This document shows positions 8,706-16,536 of a DNA stretch of 23,924 nucleotides, piece by piece. The notes under the pieces are model-generated. The model ran no database searches, was not told the DNA's origin, and was given only the letters and a program-made list of their open reading frames with translations. How positions within the stretch are numbered: the stretch's first letter is position 1; the number at the start of each line of letters is the position of its first letter. This stretch comes from Asaia bogorensis (GTDB taxonomy: Bacteria > Pseudomonadota > Alphaproteobacteria > Acetobacterales > Acetobacteraceae): the NCBI GenBank assembly GCA_945871455.1, contig CAMBXJ010000010.1, positions 1 to 23,924 on the forward strand, in the 5' to 3' direction. The position numbers and the translations under genes are program-made.

Positions 8706-9054
8706 GAGTGTTTCCCGGGGGTGATGGACGATGACAGGTTAAAGCATGATTGCGCGGAGCGGAACCTCATCCGACCGCTGATCATGTCCCCCGGTTGAAG
8801 CGCGGTCTGCGTGGGCGGTCAGAGACCCGGCGGCTACGATTTGGGCATCTCCAGCGAATGTGAACAGGCGCCTCGCGCAGGCGACCGCGCAGAATTCCTG
8901 CCGTGTACGACCTACGGACCGTCATACGGCGTCATGTCAGGTCACAATCATGTTGCGGGACCATGCGGGTCGGCGATACTTCATGACCGGTCGATGTCCA
9001 CGCATGACGGATGCCTGAACCCCACCAATGGCCCGAACCCGCGGAAGGCGTTCG
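8706..9054. promoter_or_regulatory. Intergenic region between divergent hisS and the TupA-like gene
   Basis: 349 bp that must hold the promoters for both divergent units. I see a palindromic repeat near its hisS end (8744-8788) and the ribosome binding site of the plus-strand gene at 9043-9048. No -35/-10 pair stands out on either strand. Short open frames here have no coding character. Confidence 0.4.
8744..8788. repeat. Palindromic repeat, copy 1 of the GCATGAT..GCGGAACC family
   Basis: CATGAT..GCGG on the left pairs imperfectly with CCGC..ATCATG on the right. The first 23 bases (8744-8766) match 20402-20424 at 20 of 23 positions, including the exact block GAGCGGAACC, so the same repeat family occurs upstream of hisS and inside the eCIS operon. 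Confidence 0.55.
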
Positions 9055-9903
9055 ATGTTTGCGTTGCTGCGCCGCTTCTGGTTTCTCCCGTCGGTTGTCG
9101 GGACCTTTCTGGTCGTGCGGCACATCTATCTGACCCGGCGCGTGCCCCGCTTGTGGTCGCCACGGACCATCAACGACAAAGTGCTATACCGGATGGTCTT
9201 CGACCGCCGACCGATCCTGCCCCGGATCATCGGCAAGCTGGAAGTGCGAGACCATGTCCTGGCGCGTACGGGCGATCCCGACCTGCTTGTCGATATGGTC
9301 GGGACGGCAAGCAATGGGCGCGAACTGGCGGCGCTCGATCTGCCCCGGGATTTCATCGTGAAGGCCAATCATCTCAGCGGCTTCCATCATGTCCATCGCG
9401 GCCCCGAACCACCCGACCTTACCGCGATCGCGGCCAAGGTAACTCGATGGTCTCGTCATATCGGATGGAGCGAATGGGCGTACTCCCATGTGCGCCATAC
9501 CTGCATCGTCGAGCACCTGATGTTGCAGGATGGTCAGGTGCCGGAGGACTACAAAATCTTCTGTTTCGATGGCCGAGTCTATTTTGTGCTGGTTACGACA
9601 GGCCGCTTTTCGGAGAAATGTGTGGATATCTTCCGGCCGGACTGGTCCTGGATCGATGCCAGACATGGAAAATTGCCCAACGCCGAACGACCACCGCCTC
9701 GCCCGGAGCGTTGGGCCGCCATGATAGCCCTGGCCGAGACATTGTCGTACGGCCTCGATTTCGTGCGGGTGGATCTCTACCAGTTCAACGGGCGCATCAA
9801 GGTTGGGGAAATGACGGTCTACTCCGATCGGGCAACCGTCATATACTCGCCCGCTGGGATCGAGGATATGTTGGGCGCGCCATGGGTGCTGCCGAAGCGC
9901 TGA
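9055..9903 (+). CDS. TupA-like ATP-grasp protein
   Basis: 282 residues from the ATG at 9055, chosen because GGAAGG (9043-9048) lies 6 nt upstream; an earlier ATG at 9028 lacks such a site. The pattern FIVKANHLSGFHHVH, PEDYKIFCFDGRVYFVLV, GLDFVRVDLYQFNGRIKVGEMTVYSD (in three separate blocks) is that of the TupA-like ATP-grasp family, with Lys and Glu residues placed for ATP and metal binding. TupA makes teichuronopeptide in Bacillus; other members sit in polysaccharide clusters and are thought to ligate amino acids to sugars or polymers. Here no glycosyltransferases are adjacent, so the substrate is unknown. A hydrophobic stretch near the N-terminus (FWFLPSVVGTFLVV) may be a membrane contact. 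Confidence 0.85.
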   Translation: MFALLRRFWFLPSVVGTFLVVRHIYLTRRVPRLWSPRTINDKVLYRMVFDRRPILPRIIGKLEVRDHVLARTGDPDLLVDMVGTASNGRELAALDLPRDFIVKANHLSGFHHVHRGPEPPDLTAIAAKVTRWSRHIGWSEWAYSHVRHTCIVEHLMLQDGQVPEDYKIFCFDGRVYFVLVTTGRFSEKCVDIFRPDWSWIDARHGKLPNAERPPPRPERWAAMIALAETLSYGLDFVRVDLYQFNGRIKVGEMTVYSDRATVIYSPAGIEDMLGAPWVLPKR

Positions 9904-10044
9904 CCCGCCGCCAGGCAGCGCCCCGCTCGGCATGTCCGTCACAGACCCGCGACCGTCCGTCGGAAGTTCGTCCCCGCCGCGCTCTTGACCGGTCGGATGG
10001 GGTTGGCCAACGTCCCGACCAACTCCTCTGGATGGTAGCCGCGG

Positions 10045-12201
10045 ATGACCCGGATTTCGTTCGATATCGGTGGCACGTTCACCGATTTTGCGGTGCAGGC
10101 CGCCGATGGCTCGGTCTCGATATGGAAAGTGCCGACGACGCCGCGCGCGCCCGCCCAGGCGGTGGTGGCCAGCCTGCGGGAACGCTTCGGCGATCCCGCG
10201 AACGATCCCGCCAGTGTCGACGAACTGCTGCACGCGACGACCATCGCCACCAATGCGATCCTGGAGCGTAAGGGCGCCCGGGTCGCACTGATCACCACCG
10301 CGGGTTTCCGCGACGTGCTGCTGATTGGTCGCCAGAAGCGCTACGACACCAACAACCTGCATCTGGACAAGCCGCGCCCATTGGTGCCACGGCGCGATGT
10401 GTTCGAGGTCGATGAGCGCCTCGCCGCCGATGGTTCCCTGGTACGGGCCCTGGACGAAACCGTGGGTCGCCAGGTCGCGCGTGCCGTCGCGGATGGCGGC
10501 TACGATGCGGTGGCGGTCGTCTTCCTGCACGCCTATGCGGACCCGGTGCACGAACGGCGGATGGCGGCGCTGCTGGCGGATGTGGCACCCAACCTGCCCG
10601 TCTCCCTGTCGTCGGTCATCTCGCCCAAGTTCAGGGAGTATGAGCGCACCAACACCACCGTCGCCAACGCCTATGTCACGCCTCTGGTCGCAACCTATGT
10701 CGATGCCCTGACCACGTCGTTGCGCGGCCTGGGGATCGGGTCCGACCTTTCGATCATGCAGTCGAACGGGGGGTTGGCCTCGCCCGACCTGGTGCGCGCC
10801 TATCCGGTGCGGATCATCGAATCCGGCCCCGCCGCCGGGGTGATGTTCTGCGCCGAGGTCGGGCGGGAGGAAGGCTACGACCACGTCATGACCTTCGACA
10901 TGGGCGGCACCACGGCCAAGCTGGGCGCGATCGACGACGGCCTTCCGGCCGTGACCCCGACCTTCGAGGTCGACACCGTCAACTACCGAAAGGGCAGTGG
11001 CCTGCCGCTGAACATCATGGCGGTGGAGCTGCTCGAAATCGGCGCTGGCGGTGGCAGCATCGCACGCACGAGGATGGGGCTGATCCAGGTCGGCCCCGAC
11101 AGCGCCGGGGCCGAACCGGGGCCTATTTGCTATGGCCATGGTGGCACGGAGCCGACCATCACCGACGCCAATCTCACCCTCGGCTACCTCAATCCGGACT
11201 ATTTCAACGGCGGGGCGATGCGGTTGGACGCGGCGGGCGCCGCGGACGGGATCGAAACCCGGATCGGCAAGCCGCTGGGGTTGGATCGGCTGCAGGCGGC
11301 CTGGGGGATTCACTCGGTCGCCAATGCCAATATGGAGCGGGCGATGCGGATCGTCTCGATCGAGCGAGGGCGCGATCCCCGGCGTTATGCGTTGGTGGCG
11401 TTCGGCGGCGCCGGTCCCTTGCACGCATGCCGCCTGGCCCGCGCCCTGGAAATCCCGCGCGTCATTGTCCCGCGTGGTGCCGGCGTGGGTTCGGCCTTGG
11501 GGCTGCTGGTCGCGGAGCGGACGTTCGATGTCGGGCTGACCCGCTTCGTGCGGATGGATGCCGCCGCGCCAGATACGATCGCGGCGATTTTCGCGGAACT
11601 GGAAGCGCGCGTGCTGGAAGCCGCTCGTCATCTGGGTTCGTCTGGCGCCGTTCGGCTGCAACGCAGTGCCTCCATGCGTTATGTCGGGCAGGGGCACGAA
11701 ATCCGTGTCCTGCTGCCGGACGGCCCTACCGACGCGGCGTATGGTGTGGAGGTGACGCGGGCCTTCACCGCCACCTATCAGCGCGAGTTCGGCTACAGCG
11801 ATCCCGATGCGGCCGTGGAAGCGACGGATTGGTATGTCGTGGCCACGGTCGCTGGCGACCGGCGCGAAACCGATGTCGCCGGTGACCGGCGCGGAACCGA
11901 TGTCGCTGGCGACCGGCGCGGGCGGAGTTTGCGCCTGGAAGGCACCGCCACCGGGCGCGATCCGGTGGTGGGGGAGCGTCCGGTTTACATGCCGGAAGCC
12001 GGCGGCCTGGTCCCCTGCCGCATTCTGGATCGCTATGCCCTGACAAGCGAACACCGCTTCACAGGCCCGGTCCTGGTGGAGGAGCGCGAATGCACCACCG
12101 TCGTGCTGCCCGGCGACACCGTGTCGCTGTCGGCGGCGGGCAACCTGGTGATCGACCTGCAACCTGCTCGGTCCGAACCCCTGGGGGAGACAACGCGATG
12201 A
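10045..12201 (+). CDS. hyuA: Hydantoinase/oxoprolinase subunit A
   Basis: A 718-residue ASKHA-fold protein. The phosphate-1 loop is SFDIGGTFTDFAVQ at the N-terminus; HATTIATNAILERKG, MTFDMGGTTAKLG and AFGGAGPLHACRLA are typical of HyuA/5-oxoprolinase subunit A. With HyuB it hydrolyses cyclic amides such as N-methylhydantoin, hydantoins or 5-oxoproline with ATP; the exact substrate cannot be told from sequence. The stop overlaps the hyuB start (ATGA). Residues 602-627 are three tandem copies of the nonapeptide VAGDRR(E/G)TD, encoded by a 27-bp DNA repeat, which looks like a recent insertion in the C-terminal region. Confidence 0.93.
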   Translation: MTRISFDIGGTFTDFAVQAADGSVSIWKVPTTPRAPAQAVVASLRERFGDPANDPASVDELLHATTIATNAILERKGARVALITTAGFRDVLLIGRQKRYDTNNLHLDKPRPLVPRRDVFEVDERLAADGSLVRALDETVGRQVARAVADGGYDAVAVVFLHAYADPVHERRMAALLADVAPNLPVSLSSVISPKFREYERTNTTVANAYVTPLVATYVDALTTSLRGLGIGSDLSIMQSNGGLASPDLVRAYPVRIIESGPAAGVMFCAEVGREEGYDHVMTFDMGGTTAKLGAIDDGLPAVTPTFEVDTVNYRKGSGLPLNIMAVELLEIGAGGGSIARTRMGLIQVGPDSAGAEPGPICYGHGGTEPTITDANLTLGYLNPDYFNGGAMRLDAAGAADGIETRIGKPLGLDRLQAAWGIHSVANANMERAMRIVSIERGRDPRRYALVAFGGAGPLHACRLARALEIPRVIVPRGAGVGSALGLLVAERTFDVGLTRFVRMDAAAPDTIAAIFAELEARVLEAARHLGSSGAVRLQRSASMRYVGQGHEIRVLLPDGPTDAAYGVEVTRAFTATYQREFGYSDPDAAVEATDWYVVATVAGDRRETDVAGDRRGTDVAGDRRGRSLRLEGTATGRDPVVGERPVYMPEAGGLVPCRILDRYALTSEHRFTGPVLVEERECTTVVLPGDTVSLSAAGNLVIDLQPARSEPLGETTR
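11848..11925 (+). repeat. 27-bp tandem repeat, nearly three copies, inside hyuA
   Basis: Units begin at 11848, 11875 and 11902. The first two are full 27-bp copies with only third-position or single changes; the third is 24 bp and diverges at its end. The period is a multiple of three and keeps the hyuA frame. Confidence 0.9.
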
Positions 12202-13901
12202 CGACCGTGACACAGCGGGTCGACCCGGTGACCCTGACCGTGATCTGGAGCAGCCTGATCTCGGTCGTCGACGAAATGGGCGGAGCGTTGAAGCGCACCG
12301 CGTTTTCCGAAGCGGTGCGGGAGGGCGAGGATTTTTCCACTGGCCTGTTCGACCGTCAGGGGCGGCTGATCGCGCAGGGCAATTTTACGCCCGGCCATCT
12401 CGGGTCGATGCCCTATGTGCTGCAAAACGTGATGCGCTACATCCCGCTGGAAAGCTGGGAGCCGGGCGATGCCATCGCCACCAACGACGCGTTCCTCGGC
12501 GGCGGGCATTTCCCGGACATGTTCCTGGTCTCTCCGGTGTTCGAGCAGGGGCGTCTGCTGGGCTTCGTCGTGAACACCGCGCATCATGCCGATGTCGGTG
12601 GCGTGTCGCCGGGGTCGGAAGGGGTGCAGGGCGTGACCTCGGCCTTCATGGAAGGCATCCGCATCCTGCCGGTGAAGCTGATCCGCAACGACGCCTTCGA
12701 TCCCGACCTGCTGCGCGTCATTCTGGGCAATGTGCGGCTGCCGGAGAAGATGCGCGGCGACCTGCTGGCCCAGCGCAATGCCAATTTCGTCGGCGCCCAG
12801 CGTCTGCGCCGGCTGTATGCGTCTTATGGCGACAACCAGGTCACCCAGGCGATCGAGGAGATCCTGGAACGCTCGGAAGCGCGCGCGCGTGAACTGATCC
12901 GCCGCCTGCCGGAGGGCACCTACAGCTATGAGGACCAGTTGGACGATTACGGCCCGGGCACGGCGCCGATCCGGGTCGCCGTCGACGTCACCCTGAAGGA
13001 TGGGGAGGCCACCGTCGATTTCTCCCGCAGCGGCGATGAGGTCCCGGCAGGCATCAACTGCTACATCAACTACACGCGCGCCTATGCCAGCTTTGCCATG
13101 CGGATTTTCGCCGGCATCGACGTGCCGAACAATGCTGGCGCCGAACGGGCGATCAAGACCGTCGCGCGGGAAGGCAGCTTCTTCAACGCCCGTTATCCGG
13201 CGCCCGGCGGCGGGCGAGCTTCCGTGCAGGTGCGGATTTTCGATACGATCAACGGCGCGATGGCGCAGGCGATCCCCGAACGCGCGATGGGCGCCTTCAC
13301 CCATTGGGCCAACCCGAAATTCGGCGGCTTCGATCGCGCCACCGGCAAGTCGTGGATCATGTACGACCTCGTCCTGGGCGGCTTCGGGGGACGGTCCGAC
13401 AAGGACGGGGTCGAGGCGATGTGCCCGGTTTTCAACTGCGCCAACGTCCCGGTCGAGGTGCATGAAACCAACAACCCGGTCCGCATCCATCGCCTGGAGC
13501 TGATCCAGGATTCGTCGGGCGGAGGCGAACACCGGGGCGGTTCCGGCATCCGTAAGGATGTGGAGATGCTGGCCGACGACGTGACCGTTACCTTGCTGGG
13601 GGATCGGCATCTGAACGCGCCCTATGGGCTGTTCGGTGGCCTGCCGGGTGCCCGCGGACGCACCGTGCTGATCCGCGACGGGGCCGAGTCCGACCTGGGT
13701 TCGAAGGAAGTCCTCAAGCTGGGTCGCGGCGATATCGTCAGTTTCCGTCTCGCCGGCGCCGGTGGTTACGGCGATCCGCTGCGACGGGACCCCGCGAAGG
13801 TGCGCGACGACGTGAAAGACGGGTTTCTCAGCCGTGAGAAAGCGGTATCGATCCATGGGGCGGCGGCACTGAACGACGCGGACCAATACCAACCGACGTA
13901 A
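12198..13901 (+). CDS. hyuB: Hydantoinase/oxoprolinase subunit B
   Basis: 567 residues from the ATG at 12198, which overlaps the hyuA stop (ATGA). A longer in-frame start at 12090 would lie deep inside hyuA and is not needed. Motifs typical of HyuB: FDRQGRLIAQGNFTPGHLGS, DAIATNDAFLGGGHFPDMF and NTAHHADVGGVSPGS near the N-terminus, and GAGGYGDPLRRDP near the C-terminus. It forms the second subunit of the ATP-dependent hydantoinase/oxoprolinase. Length is close to the family's usual 520-590. A palindromic element begins 16 bp after the stop. Confidence 0.94.
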   Translation: MTTVTQRVDPVTLTVIWSSLISVVDEMGGALKRTAFSEAVREGEDFSTGLFDRQGRLIAQGNFTPGHLGSMPYVLQNVMRYIPLESWEPGDAIATNDAFLGGGHFPDMFLVSPVFEQGRLLGFVVNTAHHADVGGVSPGSEGVQGVTSAFMEGIRILPVKLIRNDAFDPDLLRVILGNVRLPEKMRGDLLAQRNANFVGAQRLRRLYASYGDNQVTQAIEEILERSEARARELIRRLPEGTYSYEDQLDDYGPGTAPIRVAVDVTLKDGEATVDFSRSGDEVPAGINCYINYTRAYASFAMRIFAGIDVPNNAGAERAIKTVAREGSFFNARYPAPGGGRASVQVRIFDTINGAMAQAIPERAMGAFTHWANPKFGGFDRATGKSWIMYDLVLGGFGGRSDKDGVEAMCPVFNCANVPVEVHETNNPVRIHRLELIQDSSGGGEHRGGSGIRKDVEMLADDVTVTLLGDRHLNAPYGLFGGLPGARGRTVLIRDGAESDLGSKEVLKLGRGDIVSFRLAGAGGYGDPLRRDPAKVRDDVKDGFLSREKAVSIHGAAALNDADQYQPT

Positions 13902-13916
13902 GCCGACGCGCAAAAA

Positions 13917-14016
13917 TAACTGCTCCAGTTGGCGCGTCGAATGCGTACTCCGTCATGGTAGGCGCAGGCCCACCATGACGTGGAGAGCCTGGCGCCAACA
14001 CCAGGTGGAGCAGTTA
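13917..14016. repeat. Nested palindromic element downstream of hyuB
   Basis: Outer arms TAACTGCTCCA..GTTGGCGC (13917-13935) and their inverted copy (13992-14016, with a 6-bp insertion) enclose an inner palindrome CGTCATGGTaGGC / GCCcACCATGACG (13951-13980, 12 of 13 pairs). The inner core is shared with the palindrome at 18330-18431. The 100-bp nested structure resembles a REP/BIME or a short MITE-like element, and it may also act as the hyuAB terminator. Confidence 0.7.
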
Positions 14017-14060
14017 ATATTGCTCGTCGCCTAACCATCGACCGATAGGCGTTGCCGCAC

Positions 14061-14141
14061 CGTCATGGCCGGTCTTGTTGCCCCGGCAAGCCACCCCCTG
14101 CCGTTGAAGCGTGGGTTGCCCGGTCAAGCCATGCCGGGACG
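14061..14141. repeat. Second palindromic element downstream of hyuB
   Basis: CGTCATGGCCGG..CCCCGGCAAGCCACC (14061-14095) and GTGGGTTGCCCGG..CATGCCGGGACG (14111-14141) are imperfect inverted copies with gaps. The motif set (GTCATGGCCGG, CCCGGCAA, GTGGGTTGCC) is that of common alphaproteobacterial intergenic palindromes and recalls the element at 6263-6337. Confidence 0.5.
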
Positions 14142-15035
14142 AGAGGGGCGGCGCATCGGTCGTTGGTGCCGCCGGTCGTCATAACGCCGCTTGGCTCTGC
14201 CGCCGACTGGCATGCGCGTGGGGTTTTTCCTGGGGCGATAATGTGCGGCCGAGCGCTGGGTCTCGGGTGGTGTGGGAACGGGCGGCGTCGCGGCACGGGA
14301 ACCAGGGCGCGCCAAGGCGGGAAATCCCGGGGGAGAAATAGGCAGCAGCGGGCGGGCGGATGGGGGATCGAACGGCGGAGCCGCCGCGGGTCGCGTGTTG
14401 TCGCGTGTCAAATCATTTCCATCGCTTTCTCCGATATGCGTCGGAGCCGCGAATAGCGCCGGAATCACGTGGTGTTGGCGCGACGACCGCGGGCATGCGC
14501 CAGTCGACATGATCGTAGATTGGCGGGGCGCCGCCGAGCGGTCATGGTGGGCCGAGATGGGCCGGGCACGGCTCCGATGCCTGGAACGCGGGAAAATCGA
14601 GGGCGCCGGGGCGACGGAGAGGCCGCGGTTGATCGTGCCGACCGGCGCGTCCGGATGGGCACCTGACGCCCCGGCCGGCCGGATCGGGCAACCGACGGCC
14701 GCCAATATTATTGCTGTGTTATATTTTCGTCATCACCATTCGTGTCGCCGAAAGACGCCGAAATGTTTGCGGTCCTTCGTGTGATATTCATCACCCTTCT
14801 GTAATCCAACCGCATGTTATTCAGTTTTACAAGTGGAACAAGACATGCGAGACAGAAAGCCGTGATGCGCGGATGTCCGGTCGGCATTCGCGGTGGCCCC
14901 GGGTGACCGCGCGGCGCGAAAACCATAAGCCTCGCGCACGGCCCATTTACCGCCACGGGTGGGATTGCCTCATGGTTGATCCGGTGCGGCCACGCGGCGT
15001 ACGGCAATAGACGCAGCGGCAATAAGGGGGGTGAT
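14142..15035. other. Long gene-poor region upstream of the sigma54 activator
   Basis: Open frames of up to 193 codons exist here on both strands, but they have no family resemblance, no ribosome binding sites and biased composition (Arg/Pro/Ala-rich), so I regard the region as non-coding. GC content falls sharply at about 14700-14860, which holds a small palindrome GTGAT-ATTC-ATCAC (14781-14794) and TATATT-like sequence. This is the likely promoter region of the activator gene, but I could not identify a convincing -35/-10 pair. Confidence 0.45.
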
Positions 15036-16418
15036 ATGACACTTGGCTGGCCCAGGTTCATCCTGATCGATCCGAGCGAACATCGCTGTCAATCATGGGC
15101 CGCGTCCGCTCATGCGCTGGGCCTTGCCATACGTGCCCTACAAACTCTCCCCACAATCGCCATGCTCGGCCAGGACCGCGTCCGGCTCGTGGTGATCCGG
15201 TCGGTCGATCTATCTGAACAGACGATGCGACAGGCGCGCGGCGCCTTTCCCGTCGCCCGGATCGTCGCCGCCGGTCCAGCGCTGTCACCGGCTGCCGTGG
15301 TTGATGCATTTCGCGCCGGCGCCGACGACTTCATCTGCAATGAGACCGATCCGGACGAACGCGCCGCCCTGCTGCAACGCTATCTGCTCCCCGACCCCGC
15401 GGACGAAGCCGGCGCGAAACGCGTAGATCCCGCGGACGATGACGGCGGACTTGCCGGCAACAGCGTGACCATGCGTGACCTGCGCGGCTTCATCCGTCGC
15501 CTGGCGTTCAGCAGCGCCACCGTGCTGATCACCGGAGAGACCGGGACCGGCAAGGACTGCGCCGCGGTCCTGCTGCATAAGTTGAGCCGCCGCAACAAGG
15601 GCCCCCTGGTTGCGCTGAACTGCGCCGCGATCCCGGAAGCGCTGCTGGAGGGCGAATTGTTCGGCTATGAGCGTGGGGCTTTCTCCGGCGCCCATGCCGC
15701 CTATCCCGGCAAGCTGAAACTCGCCGATGGCGGCACCTTGTTCCTAGACGAAATCGGCGAGCTCAGCCTGGCCGGTCAGGCCAAGGTGCTGCGGGCCATC
15801 GAAACCCGCGAAGCCTATCGCCTGGGCGCCCGCACGCCCACGCGCTTCGATGTGCGCATCGTCGCCGCCACCAACCGCGACATGACCATCGAAAAGGACG
15901 CCGGGCGGTTTCGGGAGGATCTGTTCTACCGGCTCGCGGTGGCCCAGCTTCGCATGCCGCCGCTGCGCGACCGGCCGGAGGACATCGCACCCATCGCGTA
16001 TCACCTGTTGCAGGAGTTGACGGACCTGTCGGGACAGGACGTGATCCGGATCGACGATACCGCGATGCACGCGCTGGAAGCCTATCGCTGGCCCGGCAAT
16101 GTGCGCGAACTGCGCAATGCGCTGGAAGTCGCGATGATCGGTGCCGATAATGGCCGGATCCGCCTGCGCGACCTGCCCGCCGGCGTTACCGCCGGTGGCG
16201 CGCTGCCGCCCAGGCCCGCCGACGAACGGGCGCGCCTGATAGAGGTTCTGGCGCGCTCCGGCGGCAACAAGAGCCTTGCCGCGCAGGCGCTGCAATGCTC
16301 GCGCATGACGCTGTATCGCAAGCTGGCGCGTTACGGTCTGAATGATGAGACGGACGCGTCACGCAACGGTGTCACATCCGGGGCCGAACTGTCACCTGGA
16401 CTGTCACATCGGTTGTAA
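15036..16418 (+). CDS. sigma54-dependent transcriptional activator with degenerate receiver domain
   Basis: 460 residues from the ATG at 15036, set by AAGGGGGG 6 nt upstream; a 14976 start has none. Residues 7-118 resemble a CheY-like receiver (ILIDPSE at strand 1, GADDFI before strand 5), but the phospho-Asp position is Arg55 and the conserved Lys is Asn102. The AAA+ domain (about 140-375) has Walker A GETGTGKD (167-174), the sigma54-contact loop as GAFSGA (214-219, usually GAFTGA), Walker B TLFLDEIGE (234-242) and arginine-finger region FREDLFYRL (292-300). A Fis-type helix-turn-helix ends the protein (about 396-435, GGNKSLAAQALQCSRMTLYRKL). It remodels sigma54-RNA polymerase closed complexes using ATP. 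Repeats over its 3' end and a sigma54 promoter just downstream suggest that its target is the following eCIS operon. Confidence 0.93.
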   Translation: MTLGWPRFILIDPSEHRCQSWAASAHALGLAIRALQTLPTIAMLGQDRVRLVVIRSVDLSEQTMRQARGAFPVARIVAAGPALSPAAVVDAFRAGADDFICNETDPDERAALLQRYLLPDPADEAGAKRVDPADDDGGLAGNSVTMRDLRGFIRRLAFSSATVLITGETGTGKDCAAVLLHKLSRRNKGPLVALNCAAIPEALLEGELFGYERGAFSGAHAAYPGKLKLADGGTLFLDEIGELSLAGQAKVLRAIETREAYRLGARTPTRFDVRIVAATNRDMTIEKDAGRFREDLFYRLAVAQLRMPPLRDRPEDIAPIAYHLLQELTDLSGQDVIRIDDTAMHALEAYRWPGNVRELRNALEVAMIGADNGRIRLRDLPAGVTAGGALPPRPADERARLIEVLARSGGNKSLAAQALQCSRMTLYRKLARYGLNDETDASRNGVTSGAELSPGLSHRL

Positions 16419-16420
16419 CA
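16370..16420 (+). promoter_or_regulatory. Array of four TGT(C/A)AC(A/C) repeats, candidate enhancer (UAS)
   Basis: Copies start at 16370 (TGTCACATCCG), 16390 (TGTCACCTGG), 16402 (TGTCACATCGG) and 16414 (TGTAACATCCGG). The last three are spaced exactly 12 bp apart and the first is 20 bp upstream. TGTnACA is itself palindromic, as expected for a dimeric Fis-type regulator. The array overlaps the last codons of the activator gene and lies about 80-130 bp upstream of the predicted start site, the usual place for a bEBP enhancer. Confidence 0.6.
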
Positions 16421-16453
16421 TCCGGCACCGTATTCTGCCGCTAACAGTCACGA

Positions 16454-16466
16454 TTTCAACACTTTA
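16454..16466 (+). promoter_or_regulatory. IHF-like site between UAS and sigma54 promoter
   Basis: TTTCAA-CACT-TTA matches the IHF consensus WATCAA-N4-TTR with one mismatch and lies in an AT-rich patch between the repeat array and the -24 element. The match is short, so it is supported mainly by its position. Confidence 0.35.
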
Positions 16467-16472
16467 GAAAAC

Positions 16473-16487
16473 TGGCCCGGTTCCTGC
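16473..16487 (+). promoter_or_regulatory. sigma54 (-24/-12) promoter of the eCIS operon
   Basis: TGGCCCGGTTCCTGC fits the consensus TGGCACG-N4-TTGC with the invariant GG and GC exactly 10 bp apart; 9 of 11 consensus positions match. Transcription would start near 16499, giving a leader of about 38 nt before the ATG at 16537. It is the only gap between the activator and the first eCIS gene. Confidence 0.7.
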
Positions 16488-16536
16488 GTTCTTCCCCTCA
16501 CCGGACATCGATCCGGCCTCCAGCGGGACAACGCGC

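Noticed and set aside
9184..12213. A 1009-codon open frame on the minus strand
   Set aside because: It lies antisense to the TupA-like gene and hyuA, both strongly supported. Long antisense frames are expected when GC-rich third positions suppress stop codons; it has no family resemblance.
12033..13913. A 626-codon open frame on the minus strand
   Set aside because: It is antisense to hyuB and has the biased composition of a shadow frame.
14476..14491. Another GG-N10-GC match (TGGCGCGACGACCGC)
   Set aside because: The -12 half is CCGC, a poor match, and such spacing is frequent by chance in GC-rich DNA; no gene starts nearby.
14124..14784. Frames of 170 and 193 codons in the gap before the activator
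   Set aside because: Arg/Pro/Ala-rich composition, no ribosome binding site, no recognisable family, and they run through repeat-like sequence.
16370..16420. Reading the TGTCAC repeats as classical NifA sites (TGT-N10-ACA)
   Set aside because: Spacing between TGT and a following ACA is 13, not 10, so the NifA consensus does not fit. The short TGTnACA unit is a better description.
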